DNA of 39,419 nucleotides from Bacteroidales bacterium (GCA_031272245.1 JAISUE010000049.1:1-39419); one strand, 5' to 3'; counted from the first letter of the stretch, positions 1 through 7,797 are shown. Notes: generated from the sequence alone by a model not told the origin. Made by a program: numbers and translations.

Positions 1-84
1 GCATGTCCCGAAGGATGTCCTGCGAATTTCGAAGGATTCCCCGCATGTCTCGAAGGATGTCCTGCGAATTTCGAAGGAAGTCCT
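1..84. repeat. Tandem repeat, four copies of a 21-bp unit (two of 42 bp)
   Basis: Four head-to-tail 21-bp units lie at 1-21, 22-42, 43-63 and 64-84. All share the core CGAAGGA, and odd and even units form two alternating subtypes, so the period is also 42 bp. The array is cut by the left edge, so its true length is unknown. It is clearly richer in G+C than the adjacent DNA. The unit is a multiple of three and carries no stop in the frames I checked on either strand, so it can be read as a heptapeptide repeat. There are no spacers, so it is not a CRISPR array. Confidence 0.85.
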
Positions 85-261
85 TTTTGGTATAAAAAAT
101 ATCACAAAAGGTTCTAAATATTTAATAAATGATTGAAAGGATATAACCATTGATTTGAAGTAAATATATAATGGTATGCGGGTAATGTTACAGCGGAAAT
201 GTGCTGTCCGTTTTAAGCTGAATGAGTTGTTTGTTAATGTGTTATTTGTAAGTTTATGCAT
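1..261 (-). CDS. Possible small repeat-containing protein, 3' end outside window
   Basis: An open frame starts at an ATG at 261-259 and runs leftward without a stop to base 1, giving at least 87 codons. It begins MHKLTNNTLTNNSF, and its last ~28 residues are heptads of the type R-R-T-S-F-E-I/T encoded by the 21-bp tandem repeat. A TAnnTTTG promoter element (TACTTTTG, reverse strand) lies 22 bases upstream, a spacing typical of this window. It follows the pseudouridine synthase gene on the same strand. I recognise no family. The repeats could equally be non-coding intergenic DNA that happens to be open; the plus strand is also open across the array, up to a stop at 115-117. Treat this as a candidate only. 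Confidence 0.3.
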   Translation of the reverse strand, partial: MHKLTNNTLTNNSFSLKRTAHFRCNITRIPLYIYFKSMVISFQSFIKYLEPFVIFFIPKRTSFEIRRTSFETCGESFEIRRTSFGTC

Positions 262-283
262 GTTTTATCAATTTTATCAGCCG

Positions 284-291
284 CAAAAGTA
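284..291 (-). promoter_or_regulatory. Bacteroidota -7 promoter element
   Basis: TACTTTTG on the reverse strand matches TAnnTTTG and points to the left-edge reading frame starting at 261. No convincing -33 TTG at about 20 bp spacing is visible. Confidence 0.45.
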
Positions 292-315
292 AAAAAATTT
301 CTAAAACAATAGCCC

Positions 316-1296
316 TTAATTTTTAGGAATGTGGTGCATCTTCAAAAATGAAACCTCACTGTCTTTAAGCATACGCCAATGTCCTCGCGGCAAATCTCTT
401 TTCGTTAAACCGGCAAAAGAAACTCTGTCCAGTTTTTCTACCTCGTACTCCAGTTGCTCAAAAAGTCGCCGAACTATACGGTTTTTCCCGCTGTGGATTT
501 CAACTCCAATCACTTTTCTGCCCGGAAATCCTTCAACGAACTGAATATCATCAACGTTTTCTATCCCGTCTTCAAGTTCTACCCCCTCTAACAATAATTG
601 AATGTCGCTTTGTTTGAGACGTTTGTTTAATTCAACGTGATATATTTTTTTCGCACCGTAAGATGGATGCGTAAGCATTTTTGTCAAGTCTCCATCGTTT
701 GTTAAAAGGAGTACGCCTGTTGTGTTTCTGTCCAGTCTGCCAACAGGATAGATTCTTTCCCGACAAGCGTTTTTCACCAGATCCATAACGGTTTTTCTGC
801 CCCGCTCATCGTCTGTCGTGGTGATAAAATCTTTGGGTTTGTTCAACAAAATATATACTTTTTTTTCGCCCGTGAGTTTTTTACCTTTTAATTTTATGGT
901 ATCTTTGGACGAAACTTTAAAGCCCATTTCCTTAATCACTTTGTCATTCACCGAAACGAAGCCCGCAGCAATAAGTTCGTCGGCTTCTCTGCGAGAACAT
1001 ACTCCCGAATTTGCTATGAATTTGTTTAATCTTACGGATTCCGACTGTTGTTTTTGAGTTGTTATGCCTCTGCGTTTAGTCTTTTCAAAACTGCGGAAAC
1101 GGGAGTTATGGTTATGGTATTCTTCGTTGTTGCTTTTGTATCTGCGGCGTTCAGGTCTGTCAAAATCTCTGTCTTTTTTGTCAAAAGAACGTTCTTTGGA
1201 ATTAAAATTACGGTCTCTTCTATTATCGGATCGGGTTTTAGTGCCTTCTCTTTTGTTGAAGTTATTCTCGTTTTCTTTGTTGTTTTTTCTATACAT
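316..1296 (-). CDS. rluB: rRNA pseudouridine synthase, RsuA/RluB family
   Basis: This enzyme isomerises a uridine in rRNA (23S in RluB, 16S in RsuA) to pseudouridine. The predicted product is 326 residues. The first ~87 residues are an R/N/D/E/K-rich, low-complexity extension. An S4 RNA-binding domain follows (RLNKFIANSGVCSRREAD). The catalytic domain contains the family motif GRLDRNTTGVLLLTNDG with the catalytic Asp in GRLD, and later the KNRIVRRLFE segment. The longest frame would begin at a TTG at 1320, but the -7 promoter element covers 1318-1325. I therefore place the start at the ATG at 1296, about 21 bases downstream of the element. The basic/acidic extension probably aids RNA binding (inference) and is common in Bacteroidota homologues. 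Family assignment is firm; the RluB subtype is less certain than RsuA/RluE/RluF alternatives. Confidence 0.85.
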   Translation of the reverse strand: MYRKNNKENENNFNKREGTKTRSDNRRDRNFNSKERSFDKKDRDFDRPERRRYKSNNEEYHNHNSRFRSFEKTKRRGITTQKQQSESVRLNKFIANSGVCSRREADELIAAGFVSVNDKVIKEMGFKVSSKDTIKLKGKKLTGEKKVYILLNKPKDFITTTDDERGRKTVMDLVKNACRERIYPVGRLDRNTTGVLLLTNDGDLTKMLTHPSYGAKKIYHVELNKRLKQSDIQLLLEGVELEDGIENVDDIQFVEGFPGRKVIGVEIHSGKNRIVRRLFEQLEYEVEKLDRVSFAGLTKRDLPRGHWRMLKDSEVSFLKMHHIPKN

Positions 1297-1317
1297 AGAT
1301 TTATAAAATTGAGGGTG

Positions 1318-1325
1318 CAAAAATA
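1318..1325 (-). promoter_or_regulatory. -7 promoter element for the pseudouridine synthase gene
   Basis: TATTTTTG on the reverse strand. It overlaps the TTG that would open the longest frame and therefore supports the ATG at 1296 as the true start. Confidence 0.6.
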
Positions 1326-1337
1326 AATAATTTTATA

Positions 1338-1345
1338 TATTTTTG
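1338..1345 (+). promoter_or_regulatory. -7 promoter element for the LolA-like gene
   Basis: TATTTTTG, only 12 bp from the divergent -7 element at 1318-1325. It ends just 4 bases before the LolA-like ATG at 1350, so transcription should start at or very near that ATG. Confidence 0.5.
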
Positions 1346-1349
1346 CATT

Positions 1350-2045
1350 ATGATTGTAAAGAGTTTATATTTTGAATTGCTTAAATGGAGCAGACTGTGT
1401 CTGTCTTACGTTGCCGTTGTTCTTTTATCTATGACGGTATATGGTCAGCGAGAGATAAAAAATGGCGTGGTGATAGACCATAATGCAGAAAAAATAATCA
1501 AAAACATAACCGAAAAACTCTCAGCAGATACTCCAATTTCGTTTAATTTTATGTTCAAAGTCAAACAAACGGACAAAGTAACTCAAAGTGAGAAAGGCAG
1601 TTTTCTTTCAAATGGAAACAAGTTCAAAATAATTACGGATAATTTTGAAGATTACAGCGATGGACAAACTCTTTGGCATTATCTGAAAACAACCAACGAA
1701 GTAGAAATATCAGATGCATCGGAAGGAGGCTCAATGTTTAATTTCTCAAATATGATAACCTCTTACCTGAAAGACTATCGTCCAAAACTGATTAGAGAGG
1801 AAACACGAGAGAAAATAGCTTATAATGTTTTAGACCTTTCACCCATTAAACGGGGCAATGTGTTGAAAGTACGTATCATAGCCGTAAAAAGTACTAACCG
1901 TATATCCGAAATGATAATATACACAGCGGATAATGTCTATTCCTATACGCTTTCCAATTACAAAACCAAACAAAAAACATCAGCCATCGACTTCACTTTC
2001 CCGTTAAAAGAGCATCCCAATGTCCAACAGGTTGATTTAAGATAA
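1350..2045 (+). CDS. LolA-like outer-membrane lipoprotein carrier
   Basis: Probable periplasmic chaperone that carries lipoproteins, or other acylated cargo, from the inner to the outer membrane. The product is 231 residues with an N-terminal hydrophobic signal sequence (roughly residues 15-32, ending SMTVYGQ). The mature part has the LolA-type half-barrel pattern: 'ISFNFMFKVKQTD', 'KGSFLSNGNKFKI', 'YSDGQTLWHYLKTTNEVEIS', then a C-terminal 'TSAIDFTFPL'. In LolA families a W-containing 'dg..lw.yd...nqv' stretch is typical and is present near residue 110. The start is uncertain: the promoter ends 4 bases before the ATG, so the mRNA may be leaderless, or translation may begin at the TTG at 1377, which also gives a good signal peptide. 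A separate promoter precedes the next gene. Confidence 0.75.
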   Translation: MIVKSLYFELLKWSRLCLSYVAVVLLSMTVYGQREIKNGVVIDHNAEKIIKNITEKLSADTPISFNFMFKVKQTDKVTQSEKGSFLSNGNKFKIITDNFEDYSDGQTLWHYLKTTNEVEISDASEGGSMFNFSNMITSYLKDYRPKLIREETREKIAYNVLDLSPIKRGNVLKVRIIAVKSTNRISEMIIYTADNVYSYTLSNYKTKQKTSAIDFTFPLKEHPNVQQVDLR

Positions 2046-2086
2046 CAAAATAGATAAAAAATATAGATAATTAAAATTTTTTTTAT

Positions 2087-2094
2087 TATATTTG
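2087..2094 (+). promoter_or_regulatory. -7 promoter element for the OmpA-like gene
   Basis: TATATTTG, 26 bases before the ATG at 2121, within a T-rich tract. It probably also serves the polysaccharide ligase-like gene 52 bases after the OmpA-like gene, which has no such element of its own. Confidence 0.6.
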
Positions 2095-2120
2095 CAGCCT
2101 AATCTTTAAATCGTTATGAT

Positions 2121-3380
2121 ATGAAAAAGTTGGTTATAATGATGGTTATAAGTGTCTTTGTAAGTAGTTTTATTCACGCACAGAAACCAAAGAAAAGTTC
2201 TAATGAAGTGCAAAAGACAGTTTCGGAAGTGCAGTTACCACCTCGTTGTGCAGATTGTTTATTTGCTGTTAATTTGGAACTGGATACAACGTTTGGTCCT
2301 ACAGAACCTTTACAGGGTTTTGGTTATATCAATGAAATACAGCAGGATAAAAAAATTAAAACTGTTTTTGAACAGGAACATAATACAGTATGGTATAAAT
2401 TAGATATACCATATTCTGGAAAGTTGATTTTGGATATAATACCCGTCAGCCAAACAGACGATTACGATTTTTTAATTTACAAATATACTGACCGATATTT
2501 TTGTAACCGTGTAGAGAGAAACCGTGTTTTACCTTTGCGTTCGGTGATGTCTTCCATTGACCCTGCGGTAAGCGGAAAGACAGGTTTAACATTAAATGCA
2601 ACAGACATCAATCTTAATAAAAATTCTTCTACTGCGTATGCAAAATATATTGAAGTTAAAGAAGGAGAAAGCTATATGATAGTTGTAGATAACTTAAATG
2701 ACGGTGGGTTGGGACACTCTATAAAGGCAGTTGTTTGGACTGAATCAACACCATTTCATATTTATCCTATTGACAGTTTGAGTAAGCAACGTACCACCGC
2801 CGATATTGTTGTTATTGAAAATGAAACCCAAAGAGTTGCATTGGAGAAAGAAGATGCAGGGGCACAAAAAGTAAAACTCTTTCCAAATAAAACATATACA
2901 ATCACTTTATCCAAAGCCGGTTACTTTAATTACACAGCAACCACCGACTACGAAAAAGCCAAAACAGACAGTGTTCTTAATGCCCGACTTGTAGAAATAA
3001 AAATAGGATCTAATTTGCCAATCAACGGAGAACTTTATTTTGATACGGATGATGAAGGAAATGTTATAATTCTTAAAGAATCTTTACCTGTTCTTGACAA
3101 AGTGATTGATGTGATGAGAGAATATCCGAACATCAATGTGGAAATCATTGGCAGAGTGCCAACAGAGGGATTGAATGTTAAGCAAGACAGCGAGAAAAGC
3201 AAAACAAGAGCAGATGCGATAAAAAGTTATCTTGTAACCAAAGGAGTAAATGAAAAAAACATTACAACAAAAGGCTCTACAATTAAAGAATTGGAACTTC
3301 AAATTAAGACCCAAAACGAAAGCCGTAACGCAATCATACTTAATCCTCCTTGTGAAATAAAAATAAAATCTCTTAAATAA
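2121..3380 (+). CDS. Secreted protein with divergent OmpA-like C-terminal domain
   Basis: A 419-residue exported protein with signal peptide at about 1-21 (ends SSFIHAQ). Residues ~40-210 look like an all-beta domain resembling pre-peptidase/PPC-type modules: 'WYKLDIPYSGKLILDIIPV', 'DYDFLIYKY', 'YIEVKEGESYMIVVDN'. Residues ~250-275 resemble a short PEGA-like strand repeat (KVKLFPNKTYTITLSKAGY). Residues ~295-400 follow the OmpA-like plan: 'INGELYFDTDDEG', 'LPVLDKVIDVMREYPNINVEIIG', 'KTRADAIKSYLVTKGV'. The usual G-H-T-D peptidoglycan-binding segment is replaced by GRVP near residue 345, so cell-wall binding is doubtful although the Arg of the 'RA' helix is kept. Likely role: envelope structure (inference). 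Probably co-transcribed with the next gene. Confidence 0.65.
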   Translation: MKKLVIMMVISVFVSSFIHAQKPKKSSNEVQKTVSEVQLPPRCADCLFAVNLELDTTFGPTEPLQGFGYINEIQQDKKIKTVFEQEHNTVWYKLDIPYSGKLILDIIPVSQTDDYDFLIYKYTDRYFCNRVERNRVLPLRSVMSSIDPAVSGKTGLTLNATDINLNKNSSTAYAKYIEVKEGESYMIVVDNLNDGGLGHSIKAVVWTESTPFHIYPIDSLSKQRTTADIVVIENETQRVALEKEDAGAQKVKLFPNKTYTITLSKAGYFNYTATTDYEKAKTDSVLNARLVEIKIGSNLPINGELYFDTDDEGNVIILKESLPVLDKVIDVMREYPNINVEIIGRVPTEGLNVKQDSEKSKTRADAIKSYLVTKGVNEKNITTKGSTIKELELQIKTQNESRNAIILNPPCEIKIKSLK

Positions 3381-3432
3381 AATATACAAAACGTTATTTA
3401 CTCCCACTTTATGTTACTCACTTAAATCTTCT

Positions 3433-5310
3433 ATGGACAAAAATCATATTTATAACAACATAGCTAAAGGGTTAATAGTGTTTCTATTGACCATACAACT
3501 GTTCCCTCCTCTTATGGTTTTGGATGTTTCAAGTTCAAGACATTTCTTTATAGGTGTGTTTGATGTATTATCCATCATTTTTTGTCTTTTTATGGTTGTA
3601 AAAGCAAAAGAACGATTTCATTGGAAGGTGCTTAAAACAAAGCATTTCGTTGTATGGTTGCTTTTGATAATCATAATGTTTATATCGTTTTTGCAATCGG
3701 TTAATATAATTGAAAGCATAGTCGTTATAAATCGTTGGTTTGTCATTTTTATTTGTGCTTTAATGACCACATTTCTAATAGAAAGAGATAAAAAAATGAT
3801 AGATTTAATAGCATATATTTCTATCATTGTGGCGGCAATAAATGTTTTGGAATGTATTATACCTTATTATGTATGCGAGGTTTATGTCAGCCAACGAAGA
3901 AACCTTATGTTGAACGGCTGTTATGGAAATAAAAATATTTTTTCTGTTGCAATGCTCTTAAAACTTCCTTTTCTTTATTATGCTTTTTTTAAATTTCGTA
4001 AGTTTTGGAAATGGTTTGCTTTAGCGTTAGTTTTTCTTATTGCATTTTGTCTTGTTATTTTAAGCACGAGAACCAGTTTCATAGGCTTGTTTATTCAAAT
4101 CATATCGCTTACAGTCTTTATAATTATTTCCCAAAAACGCAGAAAATGGAAAAGTTTTCTTATTATTTTAATTGCATTATTTGGTTTAGTGTGTGGAAAT
4201 CAGTTTATAACCTTTAATTACAATCATTATGCAAAGAAAGATGTTGAAAATTTTTATACACTTAACTCACGTTTTGAATCCATTGCAGAAGGAAACAGCA
4301 AGGGACGTTTGAAAATATGGAAAAATACTTTGACAATCATAAAAGAAAATCCTCTATTGGGTTATGGTATTGGTAATCATAAGTTTGCAATAATGAAAGC
4401 GGAAGCCCCACAGAAAATAAACTGGGTAGTTTCTGATCATGCTCATAATGATTATCTTGAAATGTGGAGTGAATTAGGATTGTTTGGACTTGTGTGTTAT
4501 TTGTCTTTTGCTGTTCTTTGCATTATTTTGAGTGCAAAATATGCAGTGAGCAAACGTACCGATGAGGCATATCGATGGGTGTCTTTTATGGCTTTGCTGT
4601 GTTTTTTAACATATTTTAATGAGGCAATGTTTAACTTTCCTGCTGAAAGAGCTTGTACTCAAATGTATTTGGCTATAGGAATTGCATTTTTATCTCTTGT
4701 TACAATAAGAAAAAAGGCATATCCTAAAAAGAAAAGTCCGTTATATTTTGTGATATTGTTAATCATTGCCGTACCAATTCTTTACGTTGAGACTTCACAT
4801 TACATATCTTCCATAATGCAAAGGCAAAGAATTTATCAGACAAATGGGAATAAAAAAGTTAATTATACTTTTGAACAATGGGTAAAACGTATGCCATGTA
4901 TTCCCAATGTTGATGAAAATTGTAAGCCGATAGCAGTTAATACCGCATCAATAGCCATATCAAATATAAAAAAGTTTGATATGAATCCACAAAAAGAATA
5001 TCGTAAAGCAATAGATTTGTTATTAACTGATAATTCCAATCCTTATTATGGGTTGAAAGAGTATAGATTGTGTAATTATTATTATAACTTGCCTCAATAC
5101 GATTCAGCTCTTTTGTGGGCAAACCGCTGTATTGCAATGAAACCTTTGTGTTATGACCCTGTAAGAATAGTTGTCAGGACTTATGAAAAGCAGGGAGATT
5201 ACAATAAGGCAAAGGAAGCAATAAATGATTATACAACCCGTTGCAATGCAGCAAAGGTATCAATGGATGCCAATTCATCTAAAGACTTAAAATCATTGGA
5301 AATTAGATAG
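3433..5310 (+). CDS. O-antigen ligase/polymerase-like membrane protein with TPR tail
   Basis: A 625-residue multi-spanning inner-membrane protein with about ten or more hydrophobic segments between residues 10 and 460. Family evidence is the Wzy_C/O-antigen ligase signature: 'GRLKIWKNTLTIIKENPLLGYGIGN' around residues 290-315, followed by 'SDHAHNDYLEMWSELGLFG' around 334-352, a region containing the periplasmic-loop His. Members polymerise or ligate surface glycans (WaaL/Wzy-type) or act as glycan transferases to protein. Residues ~535-610 carry TPR-like helices (YYNLPQYDSALLWANRCIAM, YEKQGDYNKAKEAINDY). No other polysaccharide genes are nearby, so its glycan cannot be inferred. The start ATG at 3433 places a short cytoplasmic stretch before the first membrane segment. 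It lies 52 bases after the OmpA-like gene and has no separate TAnnTTTG element. Confidence 0.8.
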   Translation: MDKNHIYNNIAKGLIVFLLTIQLFPPLMVLDVSSSRHFFIGVFDVLSIIFCLFMVVKAKERFHWKVLKTKHFVVWLLLIIIMFISFLQSVNIIESIVVINRWFVIFICALMTTFLIERDKKMIDLIAYISIIVAAINVLECIIPYYVCEVYVSQRRNLMLNGCYGNKNIFSVAMLLKLPFLYYAFFKFRKFWKWFALALVFLIAFCLVILSTRTSFIGLFIQIISLTVFIIISQKRRKWKSFLIILIALFGLVCGNQFITFNYNHYAKKDVENFYTLNSRFESIAEGNSKGRLKIWKNTLTIIKENPLLGYGIGNHKFAIMKAEAPQKINWVVSDHAHNDYLEMWSELGLFGLVCYLSFAVLCIILSAKYAVSKRTDEAYRWVSFMALLCFLTYFNEAMFNFPAERACTQMYLAIGIAFLSLVTIRKKAYPKKKSPLYFVILLIIAVPILYVETSHYISSIMQRQRIYQTNGNKKVNYTFEQWVKRMPCIPNVDENCKPIAVNTASIAISNIKKFDMNPQKEYRKAIDLLLTDNSNPYYGLKEYRLCNYYYNLPQYDSALLWANRCIAMKPLCYDPVRIVVRTYEKQGDYNKAKEAINDYTTRCNAAKVSMDANSSKDLKSLEIR

Positions 5311-5372
5311 GAAAACAAAAAATTATGTTCTTTAAGAGTGAGATATAACAGCCTTATCACTATTTTTAGGTA

Positions 5373-5403
5373 TTGTTTATATGGCTAATAAGCACTACTT
5401 TTG
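5373..5403 (+). promoter_or_regulatory. Bipartite Bacteroidota promoter for the TonB-dependent receptor
   Basis: A TTG at 5373-5375 and TACTTTTG at 5396-5403 are separated by 20 bp, an excellent match to the TTG-N~20-TAnnTTTG arrangement. The leader to the ATG at 5444 is only about 35 bases, too short for a cobalamin or other large riboswitch. Confidence 0.7.
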
Positions 5404-5443
5404 CACACTGAAAATTTGAACTTAATTTAAGTAACGAGAAAGA

Positions 5444-7735
5444 ATGAGAAAGAGTATTTTACTAATAGCTACTCTGTTAGCTGCCAGCATTGTCATGGCT
5501 ACAAATGACAAAACAATAAGAATAGAAGGTGAAGTAAAAGATGTAAATACAAATGAACCGATAGCTTACGCTAATATAGTGATTGAAGATACAAAGGTTG
5601 GAACGGCAACAAACCTTGAAGGATTTTTTGCTTTCAATAACTTAAAAGCACAGACCTATATATTAAAGGTGTCGTATGTTGGATATGAAACTGAAACTGT
5701 TGTGATAGAAACCAATGGAGAAAAGGTTATCCATACCCATATTGCGTTGAGACCCAAAACAACTCTTATGAGTCCATTGACAATTTCAGCTGACAGAGAT
5801 AAATTCAGACAGGAAACACCGGTAATTGTTAATATTCTGAATGATAAAGTTTTTGAATCAACCAATTCTTCAGATCTTTTGCATACTTTACCATATCAAA
5901 GTGGGGTGAGGGTGGAGTATAACTGTCAAAATTGCGGGTCGTCACAGGTAAAAATAAATGGACTTGATGGACCATATACACAGATTTTGGTTGATGGACG
6001 GGCTGTTTTCAGTTCATTAAGCAGTGTTTATGGATTGGAACAGATACCTGTTAATATGATAGAAAGAGTAGAGGTTGTAAAAGGAATAGGGACGGCTTTG
6101 TTTGGCTCTACAGCTATTGCAGGAACATTGAATATAATTACAAAAGAGCCTGTAAACAATTCATTTTCCATAGCAAGCGATATGGAATCCATAGGTGGTA
6201 AATCATGGGGCAGGAACTTCAATGCCAATGCTGCTCTTTTATCAAAAGACCGCAAAGCAGGAGTTTCGTTTTATCAAACCTTTAGAAACAGAGATGCGTT
6301 TGATTATGATGATGACGGTTATACGGAAATGGGCAAACTTGATTCACGATCTTTTGGAACAAAAGGCTTTTACAAAATAAGTAATAAACAAAAGCTTTCG
6401 TTTGAATATCATACCACAAGTGAAAGCCGTAGAGGTGGAAACAGATTAGATGAACCGGCACATTTAACAGATATATGTGAAATGACAAACTATCATATTC
6501 ATTCAGCAGGATTGGGTTATGATTATGTAAGTTTGAATGGAAAAAATCGTTATTCTCTTTACACTTCCGCTCAATACGTTGACAGAGATTCTTATTATGG
6601 TTCTCATCAAGATCCTGACAGTTATGGTTTAACTAATGATTTAACTTATCTTGTTGGTGGTTTGGGAAGCAATAAATTCAAAAAGGTTTTCTTTGCCCCA
6701 ATGACTTTAACTTATGGAACGGAATATATATTGAACAGTATTGAAGATAAGATACTTGGTTATAATATGCTTACAGAACAGCATACAGATGTGCTTGCAG
6801 CATATTTTCAAACAGAATGGGAAACCAAACTTTTCAATTTGTCTGTTGGAGGGCGTATGGATAAACATAATATGATAAAGACACCGATACTGTCTCCACG
6901 TCTTACTTTGCTTTATAAGCCAATGGAGATGTTGCAAATAAGGGCTTCTTACGGTTCAGGTTACAGAGCCCCTCAGGTCTTTGATGAGGATTTGCATATT
7001 GCACAGGTAGGTGGTTTGTCTCTCCGTACACACCTTGCAGATAATTTGCGTCCGGAGTATTCTTACAATGCAAGTATCAGTGCCGATGTATATTTTGAAT
7101 TTACGGACAACTTCAAAACCAATATGATATTTGAAGGGTTTTATACGGATTTGCAGGATGTTTTTGCTTTGCGGGTTATATCCTTTGATACACTTAACAA
7201 TACTATGATTCAGGAACGATACAATGCTTCCGGGGCAGTGGTCTATGGATTAAATTTCACTAAAAAGTTTGCATATAAAGATGATAATACACTGACTTTG
7301 GGTTATACTCTTCAAAGCAGTCGTTATAAACAGACAGAATATTGGTCGTCTGATGAAGATGTTGAAGGAACGGATAAGTTATTGCGTATGCCGGATAAGT
7401 ATGGTTTTTTAACGTTAAATATTAAACCGTGGAGGTTTTTAGACTTTGCTTTGACGGGAACTTATACGGGAAAGATGTATGTGCCACATTTTGCAGGTTA
7501 TATTCCAAAGGACAAACTGGAACATGTTCCTTCATTCTTTGACCTTAACCTTAATATAGCTTTTACAATACCTTTGAACTCAGACTTAAACCTGAAATTA
7601 AGTACCGGCGTAAAGAATATATTTAATTCCTATCAAAACGATTTTGATAAGGGAGCAGATCGTGATGCAAACTATATTTATGGAACAATGCAACCGAGAA
7701 CCTTCTTTTTAAATGCTAAAATAACAATGAATTAA
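5444..7735 (+). CDS. TonB-dependent outer-membrane receptor
   Basis: A 763-residue active-transport channel for a large or scarce nutrient (metal chelate, heme or cofactor), energised through TonB-ExbBD. Signal peptide is at about 1-19. Residues ~24-110 form a carboxypeptidase-regulatory-like beta domain (IRIEGEVKDVNTNEPIAYA ... VSYVGYETETVVI). The plug follows at ~115-245 with 'QILVDGRAVFSSLSSVYGLE', 'NMIERVEVVKGIGTALFGS' and 'AGTLNIITKEP'. The remainder is a beta-barrel with alternating aromatic strands, including 'LSPRLTLLYKP' and 'RASYGSGYRAPQVFDEDLH', typical of BtuB/FepA-like receptors. A C-x-x-C pair (NCQNCGSS, near residue 160) sits in the plug. There is no SusD partner, so it is not a classical SusCD glycan system. 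Substrate is not determinable from the sequence. It is preceded by its own promoter and followed by a separately promoted protease gene. Confidence 0.92.
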   Translation: MRKSILLIATLLAASIVMATNDKTIRIEGEVKDVNTNEPIAYANIVIEDTKVGTATNLEGFFAFNNLKAQTYILKVSYVGYETETVVIETNGEKVIHTHIALRPKTTLMSPLTISADRDKFRQETPVIVNILNDKVFESTNSSDLLHTLPYQSGVRVEYNCQNCGSSQVKINGLDGPYTQILVDGRAVFSSLSSVYGLEQIPVNMIERVEVVKGIGTALFGSTAIAGTLNIITKEPVNNSFSIASDMESIGGKSWGRNFNANAALLSKDRKAGVSFYQTFRNRDAFDYDDDGYTEMGKLDSRSFGTKGFYKISNKQKLSFEYHTTSESRRGGNRLDEPAHLTDICEMTNYHIHSAGLGYDYVSLNGKNRYSLYTSAQYVDRDSYYGSHQDPDSYGLTNDLTYLVGGLGSNKFKKVFFAPMTLTYGTEYILNSIEDKILGYNMLTEQHTDVLAAYFQTEWETKLFNLSVGGRMDKHNMIKTPILSPRLTLLYKPMEMLQIRASYGSGYRAPQVFDEDLHIAQVGGLSLRTHLADNLRPEYSYNASISADVYFEFTDNFKTNMIFEGFYTDLQDVFALRVISFDTLNNTMIQERYNASGAVVYGLNFTKKFAYKDDNTLTLGYTLQSSRYKQTEYWSSDEDVEGTDKLLRMPDKYGFLTLNIKPWRFLDFALTGTYTGKMYVPHFAGYIPKDKLEHVPSFFDLNLNIAFTIPLNSDLNLKLSTGVKNIFNSYQNDFDKGADRDANYIYGTMQPRTFFLNAKITMN

Positions 7736-7789
7736 ACTTTATAATTAGTTTGCTACAACAAGGAAATCAACCACTAAAAGAAAATTTAT

Positions 7790-7797
7790 TATCTTTG
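7790..7797 (+). promoter_or_regulatory. -7 promoter element for the S41 protease gene
   Basis: TATCTTTG, 19 bases before the ATG at 7817. A -33 TTG at the expected spacing is not obvious. Confidence 0.6.

Noticed and set aside
1-84. CRISPR-like array at the left edge
   Set aside because: Units are directly abutting, with no spacers, and two subtypes alternate; it is a plain tandem repeat.
1048-1326. Two overlapping forward-strand open frames opposite the pseudouridine synthase N-terminus
   Set aside because: They are the complement of the Arg/Asn/Asp/Lys-rich extension, which reads as Leu/Phe/Ser/Val. There is no promoter or homology.
5336-5376. AGTGA ... TCACT inverted repeat followed by TTTTT as a terminator after the ligase-like gene
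   Set aside because: Only five consecutive pairs with a long loop; too weak to call.
5311-5443. Possible riboswitch before the TonB-dependent receptor
   Set aside because: The promoter at 5373-5403 leaves a leader of only about 35 bases, and no B12-box-like sequence is visible.
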